From an uncultured Desulfomonile sp. (GTDB lineage Bacteria; Desulfobacterota; Desulfomonilia; Desulfomonilales; Desulfomonilaceae), in the NCBI GenBank assembly GCA_903952205.1, contig CAJBEZ010000095.1, forward strand, positions 83,418 through 147,417: a DNA stretch of 64,000 bases, written 5' to 3'. Made by a program: the position numbers and the translations under genes. The first letter of the stretch is position 1. Each line of letters starts with the position of its first letter. Positions 55,723 to 64,000 of the stretch are shown here, in pieces. The notes beneath the pieces are model-generated. The model was given only the letters and a program-made list of their open reading frames with translations, was not told where the DNA came from and did not search any database.

Positions 55723-56139
55723 ATGATAGCGATGAAATCCGCCGACGTTGAAATTGGCCAAGTTGGCGCGGTGCGATACAAGGGGGAATCCAGCCACGCC
55801 ACCCATGTGGGCGTTCAGTGGCTTTCGAAGGTTGGGCAGGATGCAGAAGGTTCTCCAGCGTATGGTTTGAGGCTATTTACAGTAGGTCCGGCGGGCGAAA
55901 TTCCCATCCATAATCATACCTATGTTCAAACGATGTACATCGTTTCAGGTAAATTCGAATGCTGGGCTTTTGATCCTGATACCGACAAAATGATCGACAA
56001 AAGAATTTGCGGCCAAGGAGACATGGTTTATATCCCCAGCCTGGAACCACATGGAATGCGTAACTTGAGCGAGACTGAGCCGGGACAGTTTCTGTGTTGC
56101 ATCTGTACCCTGGATGCGCCGGCAGTTTGTCCCGGTTGA
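55723..56139 (+). CDS. Cupin-domain protein
   Basis: 138 residues with a single cupin barrel: EIPIHNHTYVQTMYIVSGKFE (metal-binding HxH) and GDMVYIPSLEPHGMRN (third His). GAGGAGAC lies before the ATG. Small single-cupin proteins bind metals and often regulate or catalyse small-molecule steps. No clear partner nearby; it lies between the glycan island and the signalling block. Confidence 0.8.
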   Translation: MIAMKSADVEIGQVGAVRYKGESSHATHVGVQWLSKVGQDAEGSPAYGLRLFTVGPAGEIPIHNHTYVQTMYIVSGKFECWAFDPDTDKMIDKRICGQGDMVYIPSLEPHGMRNLSETEPGQFLCCICTLDAPAVCPG

Positions 56140-56173
56140 TTTTGTAGTAATGAATGCTCTGGATTTTGACTTT

Positions 56174-59029
56174 TCAAGTCATGGAAAAATCATGAGACGC
56201 GTCATTTACACAAATTCTGTTTCTTCCACTGTGTTTTGCCTGGTATAGGGCCTGGTCAGCCCTCAAGAGCAGCCTTTCCTTGGTGTCTCCTTCCCTCTTG
56301 TAAGAGGCGACTCCTGAACTAATCGTTACTGGAGTTTTGTTTTGAACAATCAGTCTTATGGATTCGGCTTTTTTTGAAGCCTGTTCTAGATTAGCGTCAG
56401 GAGCGAGTATCACAAATTCTTCACCGCCATAACGAGCCACCAGGTCGGTCTTCCTCGTTACCTGGGAAAATATTGTCGCCACATCACATAGAGCTTTGTC
56501 GCCCTCCAGATGGCCATACGTGTCATTATAAAGCTTGAAATGATCTATATCGGACATTATTATGGAAACCTCCTGACCGAACCTGTCCGCCCTCGCCAAC
56601 GCCTGATCAAGCATCATCTCCAGCATGCGCCTATTGGCCACACCTGTCAGTGGGTCTGTTATTGTTAAGGACCTGGTCGCTTCCTGCAGCCTGACATTTT
56701 CCATTACCAGGCCAATTTGCCGAGCTATTGTATGAAGAGTTTTTTCGATTCTCGGGTTGATCTGCAATTCAGGAGGGCAACTTAAACACATCACACCGTT
56801 AATTTTATCTTTCACCCTGAGTGGTATGATCAAAGGCGCCGTCATTTCTGATGGACAGCAGTTTCTGCTGAGACAGCGCTCATTGTCGCAGACTCGACCT
56901 GTCAGAATCTTACCGGTTAATGCAACTTTGCCACAAAGACATTCTCCTATGGTCATGTTTTCATGCGCCTTCTCGAATTCTTTTGGGTGGCCGGGGCTGG
57001 GGACAAGCCGCATCACTCTCTGGTCAACGGTAAAAAGGGCCGTAGCTCTACATGAACTGCGTATAGGCAGTCTTTCAACCGCTTCGCTTAGCCTGCTGTA
57101 CAATTCTTCCAGGCTGCTGGAACCCGCTATAGCCTGTGATATGCCATAAAGAAGTTCCAAGGTCTCATTTCTCTCCTTGAGATCTTTCTCAAACTCCTTG
57201 AGTATCGAAATGTCTCTCAGCGAAAAGATGAGTCGCGGAGGTCTTTTTTCCGAGGCGTCCACAAATGTGCAGTTTGCGAGAGCGGGTATGGATTTGCCTT
57301 CCTTTGTCAGCAAGCTACAGCCAACGTTGTTTTGATGGGGTTTTGCGGGCGAGAGATCATCCAACGCCTTATTAAGGTTATCAACTCCATCTGTGACGTA
57401 AACAGCCACGTTTTGTCCGATCGCTTCATCTCCCCACCCCAAGGTCGTCCGGAAACCCTGGTTGATCTGAGTAATAATACCCTGAAGATTGGTTATGAGA
57501 ACCGCGTCCTGCATTCCTTCTATGGTTTCCATAGCGGTTTCCGCCGCTACCCTCAAGATTTCGGCCTCACTCAAAGCTCTTGATTTTTCTTCTTCCGCCT
57601 GTTTCCACTCGGAGACATCCTGCCCTACGGCGATAACCGCTATGGGTTTCAAGTTTTGATCAAGTAACGAACTCATATTCCAGAGTACCGACCTGATTTT
57701 ACCATCCACATTGACAACCCAAGTCTGGATGTCTCTAACCGCTCCACCAGCAAAGGCATCCTGCGTCGCCGCCCTTAACAAACCTTTCTGATCTTCCTCA
57801 AAAAGATCAAGAAAATCTTTTCCAACAATGGCGCTTTTCTTATATCCGAAGACAACTTCGGCCTCGGAATTCCATTCAAGTATGTCTCTATCAGGGGACA
57901 GCAAGACGATAACACTGGCTGCTGTCTTAACCAGCATCCTGAATTGTTGCTCACTCCTCAGCAGAGCGACTTGAGCTAGTTTACGGTCCGTAATGTCCCT
58001 GATTGTTCCTAGTGTTCCTAAATAGTCTCCACGATACTTTTCCTCATCGTCCTCACATTCTAAGTCATACATTCCTGAACTGTTCACTTCTGCGTAAACG
58101 CCATCAACTGAGGAGCTACTATCCGAATCATTAAGTTTGCCTCCAAAACTCGAAGGTTCGAGACGAACTTCCAGATTCCGGGTCATCCTGGCGCCTGTTC
58201 TCCTCTCGTCAAAAAGCTTAGGAGCCGATTCAGGACCGGTAATCCTTCCCAAGTAGTCGGGAAGTACATGATCACGACTGACACACTTAAAATCTTGTGG
58301 GACGATAATCTCTCTGAAATGTTTGCCTATAAGGTCTTCAGGCTTATAACCTATTAGATGTACAGCGTCATTCACAAAAGTGAATCGGCCTTTAGTGTCT
58401 AACCTGTAGACAATATCGGGTAACATCTGAACCAGGACGTTAAATCTATGTTCGGATTTCCGCAAGGCTGAAAACGATCGGTCCAGTTTTTCGTTGGCCG
58501 CAATCAGTTCCAATCGTTGAAAAACGGCATTCTCATAGGTTGAAAGTAAAAGGTCGAGCATTTTCTCGGGGCTGGACTTCAGTCGATATGACTTTCCATC
58601 ATAAACGAAGTTAAAGGGCTCAATTTTGTTTTGCTCTTCTGATTTCCGTGAATCCGACAGGAGCGATTCTATACTGTGGAGAAGCAAATCTTTATGGAAA
58701 GGCTTGCCGATAAAATTGTCAGCTTCGGCTAGAAGCCCCCTGATTACGTCCCTGCCGTCAGAAAGGTCCGTGAGCAGTATTACGGGCGTATGCTTGAAAC
58801 GTGTGTCCGTTTTGATCGCGCTGCACAGTTCGTATCCATCCATAACCGGCGTCATTGCATCGCTGACAACCAGAGAGGGCTTATTGTTTTGCATGATTTC
58901 CAGAGCAATAGCGCCGTTTTCCGCAATTGCCAGATGATATCTTCTCTCGCACAGTATTTGGTGGAGGGAGTCAGCTTGGACCGGACTGCTGGTTACTACT
59001 AAAATGGTGTAATTAATGGGATCAATCAT
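56174..59029 (-). CDS. Receiver-PAS-GAF diguanylate cyclase (GGEEF)
   Basis: 951 residues. An N-terminal receiver (about 5-120, phospho-acceptor region VVSDAMTPVMDG) is followed by three PAS domains (RFNVLVQMLPDIVYRL, FRMLVKTAASVIVLL, EGMQDAVLITNLQG), a GAF domain (about 640-790), and a GGDEF domain. Its active-site motif reads GGEEF (YGGEEFVIL, about residue 869). It makes c-di-GMP from two GTP. No membrane helix is visible, so it is cytoplasmic. It lies 110 bases from the HD-GYP gene on the same strand, giving synthesis and breakdown side by side. Confidence 0.92.
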   Translation of the reverse strand: MIDPINYTILVVTSSPVQADSLHQILCERRYHLAIAENGAIALEIMQNNKPSLVVSDAMTPVMDGYELCSAIKTDTRFKHTPVILLTDLSDGRDVIRGLLAEADNFIGKPFHKDLLLHSIESLLSDSRKSEEQNKIEPFNFVYDGKSYRLKSSPEKMLDLLLSTYENAVFQRLELIAANEKLDRSFSALRKSEHRFNVLVQMLPDIVYRLDTKGRFTFVNDAVHLIGYKPEDLIGKHFREIIVPQDFKCVSRDHVLPDYLGRITGPESAPKLFDERRTGARMTRNLEVRLEPSSFGGKLNDSDSSSSVDGVYAEVNSSGMYDLECEDDEEKYRGDYLGTLGTIRDITDRKLAQVALLRSEQQFRMLVKTAASVIVLLSPDRDILEWNSEAEVVFGYKKSAIVGKDFLDLFEEDQKGLLRAATQDAFAGGAVRDIQTWVVNVDGKIRSVLWNMSSLLDQNLKPIAVIAVGQDVSEWKQAEEEKSRALSEAEILRVAAETAMETIEGMQDAVLITNLQGIITQINQGFRTTLGWGDEAIGQNVAVYVTDGVDNLNKALDDLSPAKPHQNNVGCSLLTKEGKSIPALANCTFVDASEKRPPRLIFSLRDISILKEFEKDLKERNETLELLYGISQAIAGSSSLEELYSRLSEAVERLPIRSSCRATALFTVDQRVMRLVPSPGHPKEFEKAHENMTIGECLCGKVALTGKILTGRVCDNERCLSRNCCPSEMTAPLIIPLRVKDKINGVMCLSCPPELQINPRIEKTLHTIARQIGLVMENVRLQEATRSLTITDPLTGVANRRMLEMMLDQALARADRFGQEVSIIMSDIDHFKLYNDTYGHLEGDKALCDVATIFSQVTRKTDLVARYGGEEFVILAPDANLEQASKKAESIRLIVQNKTPVTISSGVASYKREGDTKERLLLRADQALYQAKHSGRNRICVNDASHDFSMT

Positions 59030-59136
59030 ACGTCAAAGCCATGAAATTTATAAGAACAAATGTTTATAAATACCTAAAAACAAATCAAATATATTAGATT
59101 AGATAATAGCCATTACAAATTAAAAACATATAATAT

Positions 59137-60192
59137 TTAAAGCTGATCCTCCGTATCCTTTACCTCGTCCCGAATATCTCTCATTTGTGGCAGCAGATCC
59201 ACGAAACAGTCGAATATTCTGGGATCGAAATGTCGACCTCTGTCTGAAGTCATTATCGACAGAGCTTTTTCTTCAGTAAATGCTTTGCGATAGACACGGT
59301 CATGGACCAGTGCGTCGTATACATCTACTACTGCGACTACACGACCGGCCTCTGGGATCTCTTCTCCCGTCAATCCAGAGAGGTAGCCTGAACCTTCCCA
59401 TTTTTCGTGGTGTGACAGCGCAATCTCCGCCGCCATCTTAATCAGAGGCACTTTAGATCCATTCAGGATGTCAAAGCCTATTCTGGGATGCGTCTTTATT
59501 ACCTCAAATTCCGAAGGTTCCAGTTTGCCGGTTTTTAGCAATATTTCATCCGGCACTCCTATTTTACCCAAATCATGCATTGGAGCGCCTAGACGGATAT
59601 CATTCGTCGCTGAAGCGGACCATCCAAGGCCTCTGGCCATTTCCGCGGCATAAAGGCCGATACGTTTGACATGTGCCCCAGTTTCGTCATCTCGATATCG
59701 TGTGGCCGCAATCAGGCGAAAAATGATCTCTTCCTCCCTGTCCTGGACATCCTTGGTTTTATCTTCTACCTCCATTTTCAACGATTTCTCGTACTCTTTG
59801 CTCAATAACGAAAGTCGCCGCCTTTCTAGCGCACTAACAACATTGATCAGAATTTCATTTCGGTTGAAAGGCTTGATGATATATCCATATGCTCCGAGTT
59901 CCAAAGTGTGGATGGCCATCTTTCTGTCATCGACTCCAGTGACCATAATCACTGCGACGTCGGGAAAAGCCTTTTTGATTTCAATAAGAAGCTCTATTCC
60001 AGACATGCCGGGCATCATTATATCTGTGACCACGAGACCGAATTCTCTCTTGCCAAGGGCCTTCAAAGCCGAATCACCGGAATTGGCCATGAAGCATTCA
60101 TATCCAGCCAGATTCAATAGCTCTCCGACCATATTGGCTATTTCCAGTTCATCATCAACTATCAGGATTTTGTCACTGAGATTCTCAATCAT
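59137..60192 (-). CDS. Response regulator with HD-GYP-type phosphodiesterase domain
   Basis: 351 residues. Receiver (about 8-125, phospho-acceptor DIMMPGMSG), then a coiled linker and an HD-GYP domain with HDLGKIGVPD (about 206) and a later HHEKWEGSGYLSGLTGEEIPE. The GYP triplet is GYL here. HD-GYP proteins hydrolyse c-di-GMP, often to GMP, under receiver control. It lies upstream of the diguanylate cyclase, probably in one operon. Confidence 0.88.
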   Translation of the reverse strand: MIENLSDKILIVDDELEIANMVGELLNLAGYECFMANSGDSALKALGKREFGLVVTDIMMPGMSGIELLIEIKKAFPDVAVIMVTGVDDRKMAIHTLELGAYGYIIKPFNRNEILINVVSALERRRLSLLSKEYEKSLKMEVEDKTKDVQDREEEIIFRLIAATRYRDDETGAHVKRIGLYAAEMARGLGWSASATNDIRLGAPMHDLGKIGVPDEILLKTGKLEPSEFEVIKTHPRIGFDILNGSKVPLIKMAAEIALSHHEKWEGSGYLSGLTGEEIPEAGRVVAVVDVYDALVHDRVYRKAFTEEKALSIMTSDRGRHFDPRIFDCFVDLLPQMRDIRDEVKDTEDQL

Positions 60193-60454
60193 TTGTGATA
60201 ATACTCCTGTATAAGGTCTGCCTGCATGAAATATAATCCGCTCAGCATATCAAACTCAATCATGATGAGAAAGTTTGCAGGGGAAACCGATGTCAACTGA
60301 CCGCAACATTGAAACCAGCTTTCTGAGATAGTAAATCATATTTACTATCGATAAAGGAAAGAAAATCTTGCAGAGGTTCCCTGATGTGACATTATACTAA
60401 AGGCGCCGGGAGCAAGTCTGGTCAGTAATCAAGCCGGCTATCAGGAGGAATAAA

Positions 60455-60703
60455 ATGGAAAAAAAGGTGGACATTCTGGTGATGTATGGAGCGAAATGGT
60501 GCCCGGACGCTAAAAGAGCGATTAAATTTCTTGACGGACATGGAATCGAATACGAATGGCACGACATTGACGAAGAAGCCGACGCCCGTGATTTCGTTAT
60601 AAAGGTAAATGGCAGATTTGTAATACCTACTCTACTTTTTCCTGACGGAACCAAAATGACGGAACCTTCAGATGAGGAACTAGCCGCAAAATTTGAAAAA
60701 TAA
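60455..60703 (+). CDS. Glutaredoxin-like thiol protein (one-cysteine active site)
   Basis: 82 residues, a thioredoxin-fold glutaredoxin (LVMYGAKWCPDAKRAI, then IEYEWHDIDEE, cis-Pro in RFVIPTLLF). The active site is C-P-D-A, so the second Cys of the dithiol motif is missing: monothiol. Monothiol glutaredoxins bind iron-sulfur clusters or reduce mixed disulfides. It stands alone, about 260 bases from the divergent HD-GYP gene. Confidence 0.82.
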   Translation: MEKKVDILVMYGAKWCPDAKRAIKFLDGHGIEYEWHDIDEEADARDFVIKVNGRFVIPTLLFPDGTKMTEPSDEELAAKFEK

Positions 60704-60790
60704 GCTCGAATGGACCGGGTTCCTTATAAAAACAGGGTCAAGCTGTTGTCAGGCCGAGGCACGGTGTTCATGTCAAAACCGATTGGGAAA

Positions 60791-61243
60791 TTATTGATCG
60801 GTATGACTCACCTCATTTCTTGATTTCATAATAGTCTTGTAAGACTCCTGGATTTGCCGAAATTTCTGGTTGGCGGCCTGGATCAGGTAGTCGGGCAACC
60901 CCTTAGGCAGGCTGTCAACATGGCATTCCTTCACAAGAATTCTGTATCTTTGCTTAATATGGCCGTCAGAGTCGCTGTTACTGCAGTTTAGAATTCGATA
61001 GGCTTCTTGAAGATCATCCGTTGAGTCCGGCGGTCTTACCCGCTCATTTGACTGGCCAGACTCTCGCCGCCTTTCGGCTGCCCAGCATATACCACACATA
61101 CCGTCCCGCAGATCGCCATGGAATGTTCTTCGACCACAGTTCATGCAGATCCCGGCGTCCGGCTCTTTAGGGTTGGTCAAGCCGATTGACTCCCGGATCA
61201 TTTTTTCGATGAGCTTCTTTCCATATCTAATCAAAAACGCCAT
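60791..61243 (-). CDS. Zinc-ribbon / DjlA-like J-domain protein with non-canonical HVD motif
   Basis: 150 residues. N-terminal CxxC pairs (GICMNCGRRTFHGD, GMCGICWAAER) likely bind zinc. The C-terminal ~70 residues match the J domain of DjlA (QEAYRILNCSN, KQRYRILVKECHVDSLPKGLP, KFRQIQESYKTIM). The invariant HPD that stimulates DnaK is HVD, so chaperone activation is probably lost or altered. It may act as a binding or anchoring domain. It is on the minus strand, next to the broken coiled-coil gene. Confidence 0.75.
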   Translation of the reverse strand: MAFLIRYGKKLIEKMIRESIGLTNPKEPDAGICMNCGRRTFHGDLRDGMCGICWAAERRRESGQSNERVRPPDSTDDLQEAYRILNCSNSDSDGHIKQRYRILVKECHVDSLPKGLPDYLIQAANQKFRQIQESYKTIMKSRNEVSHTDQ

Positions 61244-61360
61244 GACTCAACTCTCATTCCAAGACGGTTTGGGGAATTCGGGCTCATCATTCCAGTTCCA
61301 CCTGAGGCCCGCTCTACCCGTCCTATTTCTTGTGGATTGCCTCAAATCTCGCATATACGA

Positions 61361-62114
61361 CTATTTTCTCTTAAGCGCAGCGAGCCGAGCAGAAACGCTG
61401 GAACCAAGTGTCAAAGCACTCCCTCCGGTAGCATTCAAGGCGGCTTCGATGTTGGCGTCCTTAATGACCTCGTTCGGGGAAAGCAACTTGGCCTTTAGCT
61501 CCGATGCCGCCGCTTTAGCCTTGGCTTCTTCCGCCTGTTTATTCATGCTCGCGAGGGCCACTCCCATGCCTCCAGTGTCTTTACGCAGTCCGGCCAGTTT
61601 CTCTGCCTTAGCGGCTTTATCCGCTGCCCGCTGTTTCTGGATTTCGGCGCGTTGCATGTCGCATCGCGCATTTTGCAGAATGTTACGGGCCTGCTTTACC
61701 TTGTCAGCAGAACTCTTTCGCCTCTGCCGCCTCTTGTGTCTCGCGCTCCAGTTCAGGCTTGAGCTGTTCCAGTTCATCAAGAAGCTTATCGAGACTCGAC
61801 TGAATGTCTGAGGCCTTTACGAGGTCTCCACTGGTTTGGGAGGTTTTCATCTGACCTTCGAGTATGTCTGCAGCGGAAATGTAGCGGTCATAGTTTTTAC
61901 GCGCTGCGTCAGCCTCTTTTTGTTCTCTATCGAAATCAGCCTTGGCCTTACCGGCCTCAACCGTAATCTTATCCAACTCTGCGATCATTTCCTCAATTTC
62001 GGCGTCTGTGGCCGTTTCCGGATCCCAGGCGACGATGGCCCTAGTGAGGCTATCGCCCACGCCTTGCATCTGTTTCTTGCTGAATGCCGCCAAAAAACCT
62101 AAAAGTCCAGCCAT
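61361..62114 (-). pseudogene. Frameshifted coiled-coil protein (PspA/IM30-like character)
   Basis: The start at ATG 62114 (MAGLLGFLAAFSKKQMQG) is preferred over the longer 62243 frame. The first frame gives a long alpha-helical, Glu/Lys/Ala-rich coiled coil and stops at TGA in TTC TGC TGA, about 61710. The second frame continues the same helix (SSADKVKQARNI, then DMQRAEIQKQRAADKAAKAE) to 61361. Length 754 is 3n+1, so one extra base breaks it. PspA-like assignment is by helical character only. It may be a pseudogene or an assembly error. Confidence 0.68.
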
Positions 62115-62300
62115 TTCAATTCCGCCAGGTTTTCTATTTTGTGAGACTAAATGACCACCAGAGCTGAGGGCTCTAATCAAGACCAACCATGATCTGCAGT
62201 GAAGCCTCTTTCGCCCAGATTCGTTTAAGTAGGATCCAACCACCGGCCATAATAGATCCTTTTTCTTGGTTTTAGGGATGACATAGGTATACTACGATCA

Positions 62301-62570
62301 TCATCTTCCATGAACCAATCTAGTCAGCGTGGGCTTCATTTTCTCAATGGCAATAGTGAGAGAGTCCAGCGCGCACGGTCCCTTTGCCCTGACCCAGTCC
62401 GTTTTCAACGTCAAAATGGCTTTCACTGCCAAGATATTCATATTCCTGCTGAAAAGTAAACCTCTTTGGAGACTCTGGGAAGTGCCCTTCTCTATCTCAA
62501 CAAAGATGTAGATGCGATTCCCGTTGTGGTCCTTCTTATCGTCGAAGTCCCAATCATCTACTGAAGCCAT
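62301..62570 (-). CDS. Small hypothetical protein
   Basis: 89 residues, mixed alpha/beta, with an acidic N-terminus (VDDWDFDDKKDHNGNRIYIF). No signal peptide and no recognised family. The upstream ribosome site is weak. It lies upstream of the coiled-coil gene on the same strand and could be part of its transcript. Low certainty that it is expressed. Confidence 0.45.
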   Translation of the reverse strand: MASVDDWDFDDKKDHNGNRIYIFVEIEKGTSQSLQRGLLFSRNMNILAVKAILTLKTDWVRAKGPCALDSLTIAIEKMKPTLTRLVHGR

Positions 62571-62865
62571 ACCCAGACTGCCTGTTTGTGCGGAGTACTG
62601 GTCGGCTCCCCGGATAATAGGACTGTTAAGTTCCCCTTGCTTCCTGATTTTCTCCGCGAGCGCACCCTCGTAGCTTGACTAACATCTCAAAGAAATGGAT
62701 TATGGCGATCCATGATTGGAAATCTGCTCCAAATAACTTCAGTATCATGTTTTAAGACCGACTTCCCAACTTTAGAAACCTGACAAGTCACTTACACAAA
62801 ATTATTTACATGTTCACCAAAAACTGCAGCCTGAGTTGAGCTATAATGAATTAAGGAAATACAGT

Positions 62866-63591
62866 ATGACCGCTGTGCTGATTACTAACGTTAAACATTA
62901 CGTAGGACCGGGAACACTTCCTATTCTTCTCCGTGAGCACATGCATCCAGTCTGTCACGATTCGAGCTTTGAAGACGTGGAAGCCTCTCGATCCTTTGAA
63001 AAGGAATATCCTGGGGCAATCGCGCTTCGGTCTCAAACGCCGGAATCGCTGAGTTCTGAATTGAAGGAACGCCAGGTAGACCTTGCTACAATAGTCTCAA
63101 ATGACGTCTTTCCCAATACTCCGTCCCCCATAGAAGATGTAGCCATTCAGGCACTGCGGGACAGTTTTGATGCTCTGTTGCTATTTCCTTTTCGGCTGAC
63201 TCAGCTATTGCTGCCGGCCATGAAACAGAAAAAGAAGGGTTCCTTTGTGTTCGTGACCTCTGCTCGATATTTGCAGCCTGAATTCGGGTTCTCGGTAGCT
63301 ACCACCATTCGAGCGGGTACTACATCGTTTGCCTTGGCGCTAGCGAAAGAAGTTGCCCCTTTTGGTATTCAGGTCAATGTCCTGGCTCCGAACTACTTGT
63401 ACAGTGAAGCATATTATCCTAGGGCTCGGTTCATTGACGATCCCATAGGCCGAGAACAAATTGCCGCCATTGTGCCCATGGGTCGCCTCGGAAATCCCGA
63501 AGAGGCAGGTGAACTAGTTGCTTTCCTTGCGTCTGGTCGTTCAAGATTCATGACAGGGCAGGTCGTCAATTTTACCGGTGGATGGCCATGA
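62866..63591 (+). CDS. SDR-family protein with the halohydrin-dehalogenase signature but no catalytic Tyr
   Basis: The start at 62866 is chosen for the AAGGAA upstream and because the protein then opens directly with the motif MTAVLITNVKHYVGPG (241 residues). TNVKHYVG fits the T-X4-F/Y-X-G motif that marks halohydrin dehalogenases (HheA/B/C) in place of the usual SDR glycine-rich NAD site. Other HheC-like segments: CHDSSFED, SNDVFP, APNYLYSEAYY, GELVAFLASG. In the Ser-Tyr-Arg triad, S (VTSA) and R (IRAGT) are present, but the Tyr 13 residues after Ser is Ala. A TATAAT box lies at 62842-62847. It may act on another ligand. Confidence 0.82.
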   Translation: MTAVLITNVKHYVGPGTLPILLREHMHPVCHDSSFEDVEASRSFEKEYPGAIALRSQTPESLSSELKERQVDLATIVSNDVFPNTPSPIEDVAIQALRDSFDALLLFPFRLTQLLLPAMKQKKKGSFVFVTSARYLQPEFGFSVATTIRAGTTSFALALAKEVAPFGIQVNVLAPNYLYSEAYYPRARFIDDPIGREQIAAIVPMGRLGNPEEAGELVAFLASGRSRFMTGQVVNFTGGWP

Positions 63592-63677
63592 TCTCTTCTT
63601 GTGTGCATTCCGTAACTTGGTCGTTATTTCAAATGAGTCTCTTGGCCATTATTTTGGACTCTGAAATATCCGTATAA

Positions 63678-63842
63678 TTTGGGAAGACAGTTTTTGAGCG
63701 TGTTGCGCCCGATGTAATTGGCTATAGATACCTTGTGATAGGTACCGTCGATAAGCATAGCCGTAAGACAAATCTGAGCCGAGAAAGAAATAAACTTAAC
63801 GAAGCCATAGAAAACGTGGCAGGTTTCAAAAGGATTTTTTGA
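63678..63842 (+). other. Unidentified coding remnant, 54 codons
   Basis: An open frame with natural-looking codon use and no start codon: GKTVFERVAPDVIGYRYLV, then IGTVDKHSRKTNLSRERNKL, ending at TGA 63840-63842. It looks like the interior of a larger protein, perhaps a transposase or integrase, but no family was recognised. It follows the SDR gene on the same strand. Confidence 0.4.
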
Positions 63843-63892
63843 TCAGGGGTCAGATCTTTGAGGCGGGCTAATCAGAAAACCTCAAAAAACAT

Positions 63893-63972
63893 ACCTGGGG
63901 ACGGAATCGAACCATCGACACAAGGATGTTCAGTCTAGCAAAGTAAGTTACTCACGGCCAATTTCCCCAATA
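63893..63972 (-). pseudogene. Degenerate tRNA-Phe-like sequence
   Basis: On the minus strand a good T-arm (GATGG TTCGATT CCGTC) and an anticodon loop reading CTGAACA with GAA in place (Phe) are visible, next to segments such as CGACACA...GGAT-TTCAG that are typical of tRNA-Phe. Acceptor and anticodon stems carry several mismatches, the D-arm is lost, and no CCA is encoded. A T-run hairpin (TTTGAGG...CCTCAAA) follows. Not a functional tRNA. Confidence 0.5.
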
Positions 63973-64000
63973 TCTTCTCAGTATTATGTTTTTGGTCATC

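Overview
The window looks like a chromosomal segment of a Gram-negative anaerobe of the deltaproteobacterial type (Desulfobacterota / Thermodesulfobacteriota, for example a Syntrophobacterales or Desulfomonile-like lineage). This is inferred from the mix of genes: very large multi-PAS hybrid kinases, a DUF362 protein, a stand-alone MoaE-like protein, a CoA-disulfide-reductase/rhodanese fusion, remains of a glycyl-radical enzyme system and a DUF6178-like protein. Base composition is moderate and drops in the accessory parts. No intact rRNA, tRNA or CRISPR array was found.

Layout. 0-12 kb is mostly housekeeping: an export-linked peptidyl-prolyl isomerase, a lipoprotein, a membrane glycosyltransferase, an unusual acyltransferase/glycerol-3-phosphate dehydrogenase fusion, a YhaM-type exoribonuclease overlapping prfB (with the classic programmed +1 frameshift), and a long-chain acyl-CoA ligase. 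12-16.7 kb is eroded: small membrane genes, an amidohydrolase, and three broken genes (DUF6790, ankyrin-repeat, nitronate monooxygenase). 17-29 kb is a signalling block: a six-PAS hybrid histidine kinase, a MoaE-like protein, a CoADR-rhodanese protein and a 1,991-residue Ser/Thr-kinase/ATPase/histidine-kinase/receiver protein. Just beyond are fused remnants of a glycyl-radical enzyme and its activase. 29-35 kb holds a DUF362 protein, a peptide transporter and a three-gene run of inositol-phosphate-synthase-like protein plus two paralogous TIM-barrel isomerases.

35-56 kb is an accessory surface-glycan island: an ATP-grasp ligase, an LTA-synthase-like phosphotransferase, IS remnants and one complete IS701-family element with inverted repeats, two near-duplicate GT2 glycosyltransferases, three paralogous FemAB/BioF2-like acyltransferases, a GNAT, an ABC exporter, a polysaccharide deacetylase, a DUF218 protein, and two paralogous ~770-residue proteins in which a GT-A (GT2) domain sits between what look like the two halves of a GT-B glycosyltransferase. 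This island is the best candidate for an undescribed system: a glycan made by duplicated composite transferases and decorated by FemAB-like enzymes.

56-64 kb returns to signalling (diguanylate cyclase and HD-GYP phosphodiesterase side by side), then a monothiol glutaredoxin, a DjlA-like J-domain protein with a broken HPD motif, a frameshifted coiled-coil protein, and an SDR carrying the halohydrin-dehalogenase signature but lacking its catalytic tyrosine. The window ends in a degenerate region with a tRNA-Phe-like remnant.

Four small genes are each interrupted by one net extra base. The reader should keep open whether these are true pseudogenes or assembly errors.
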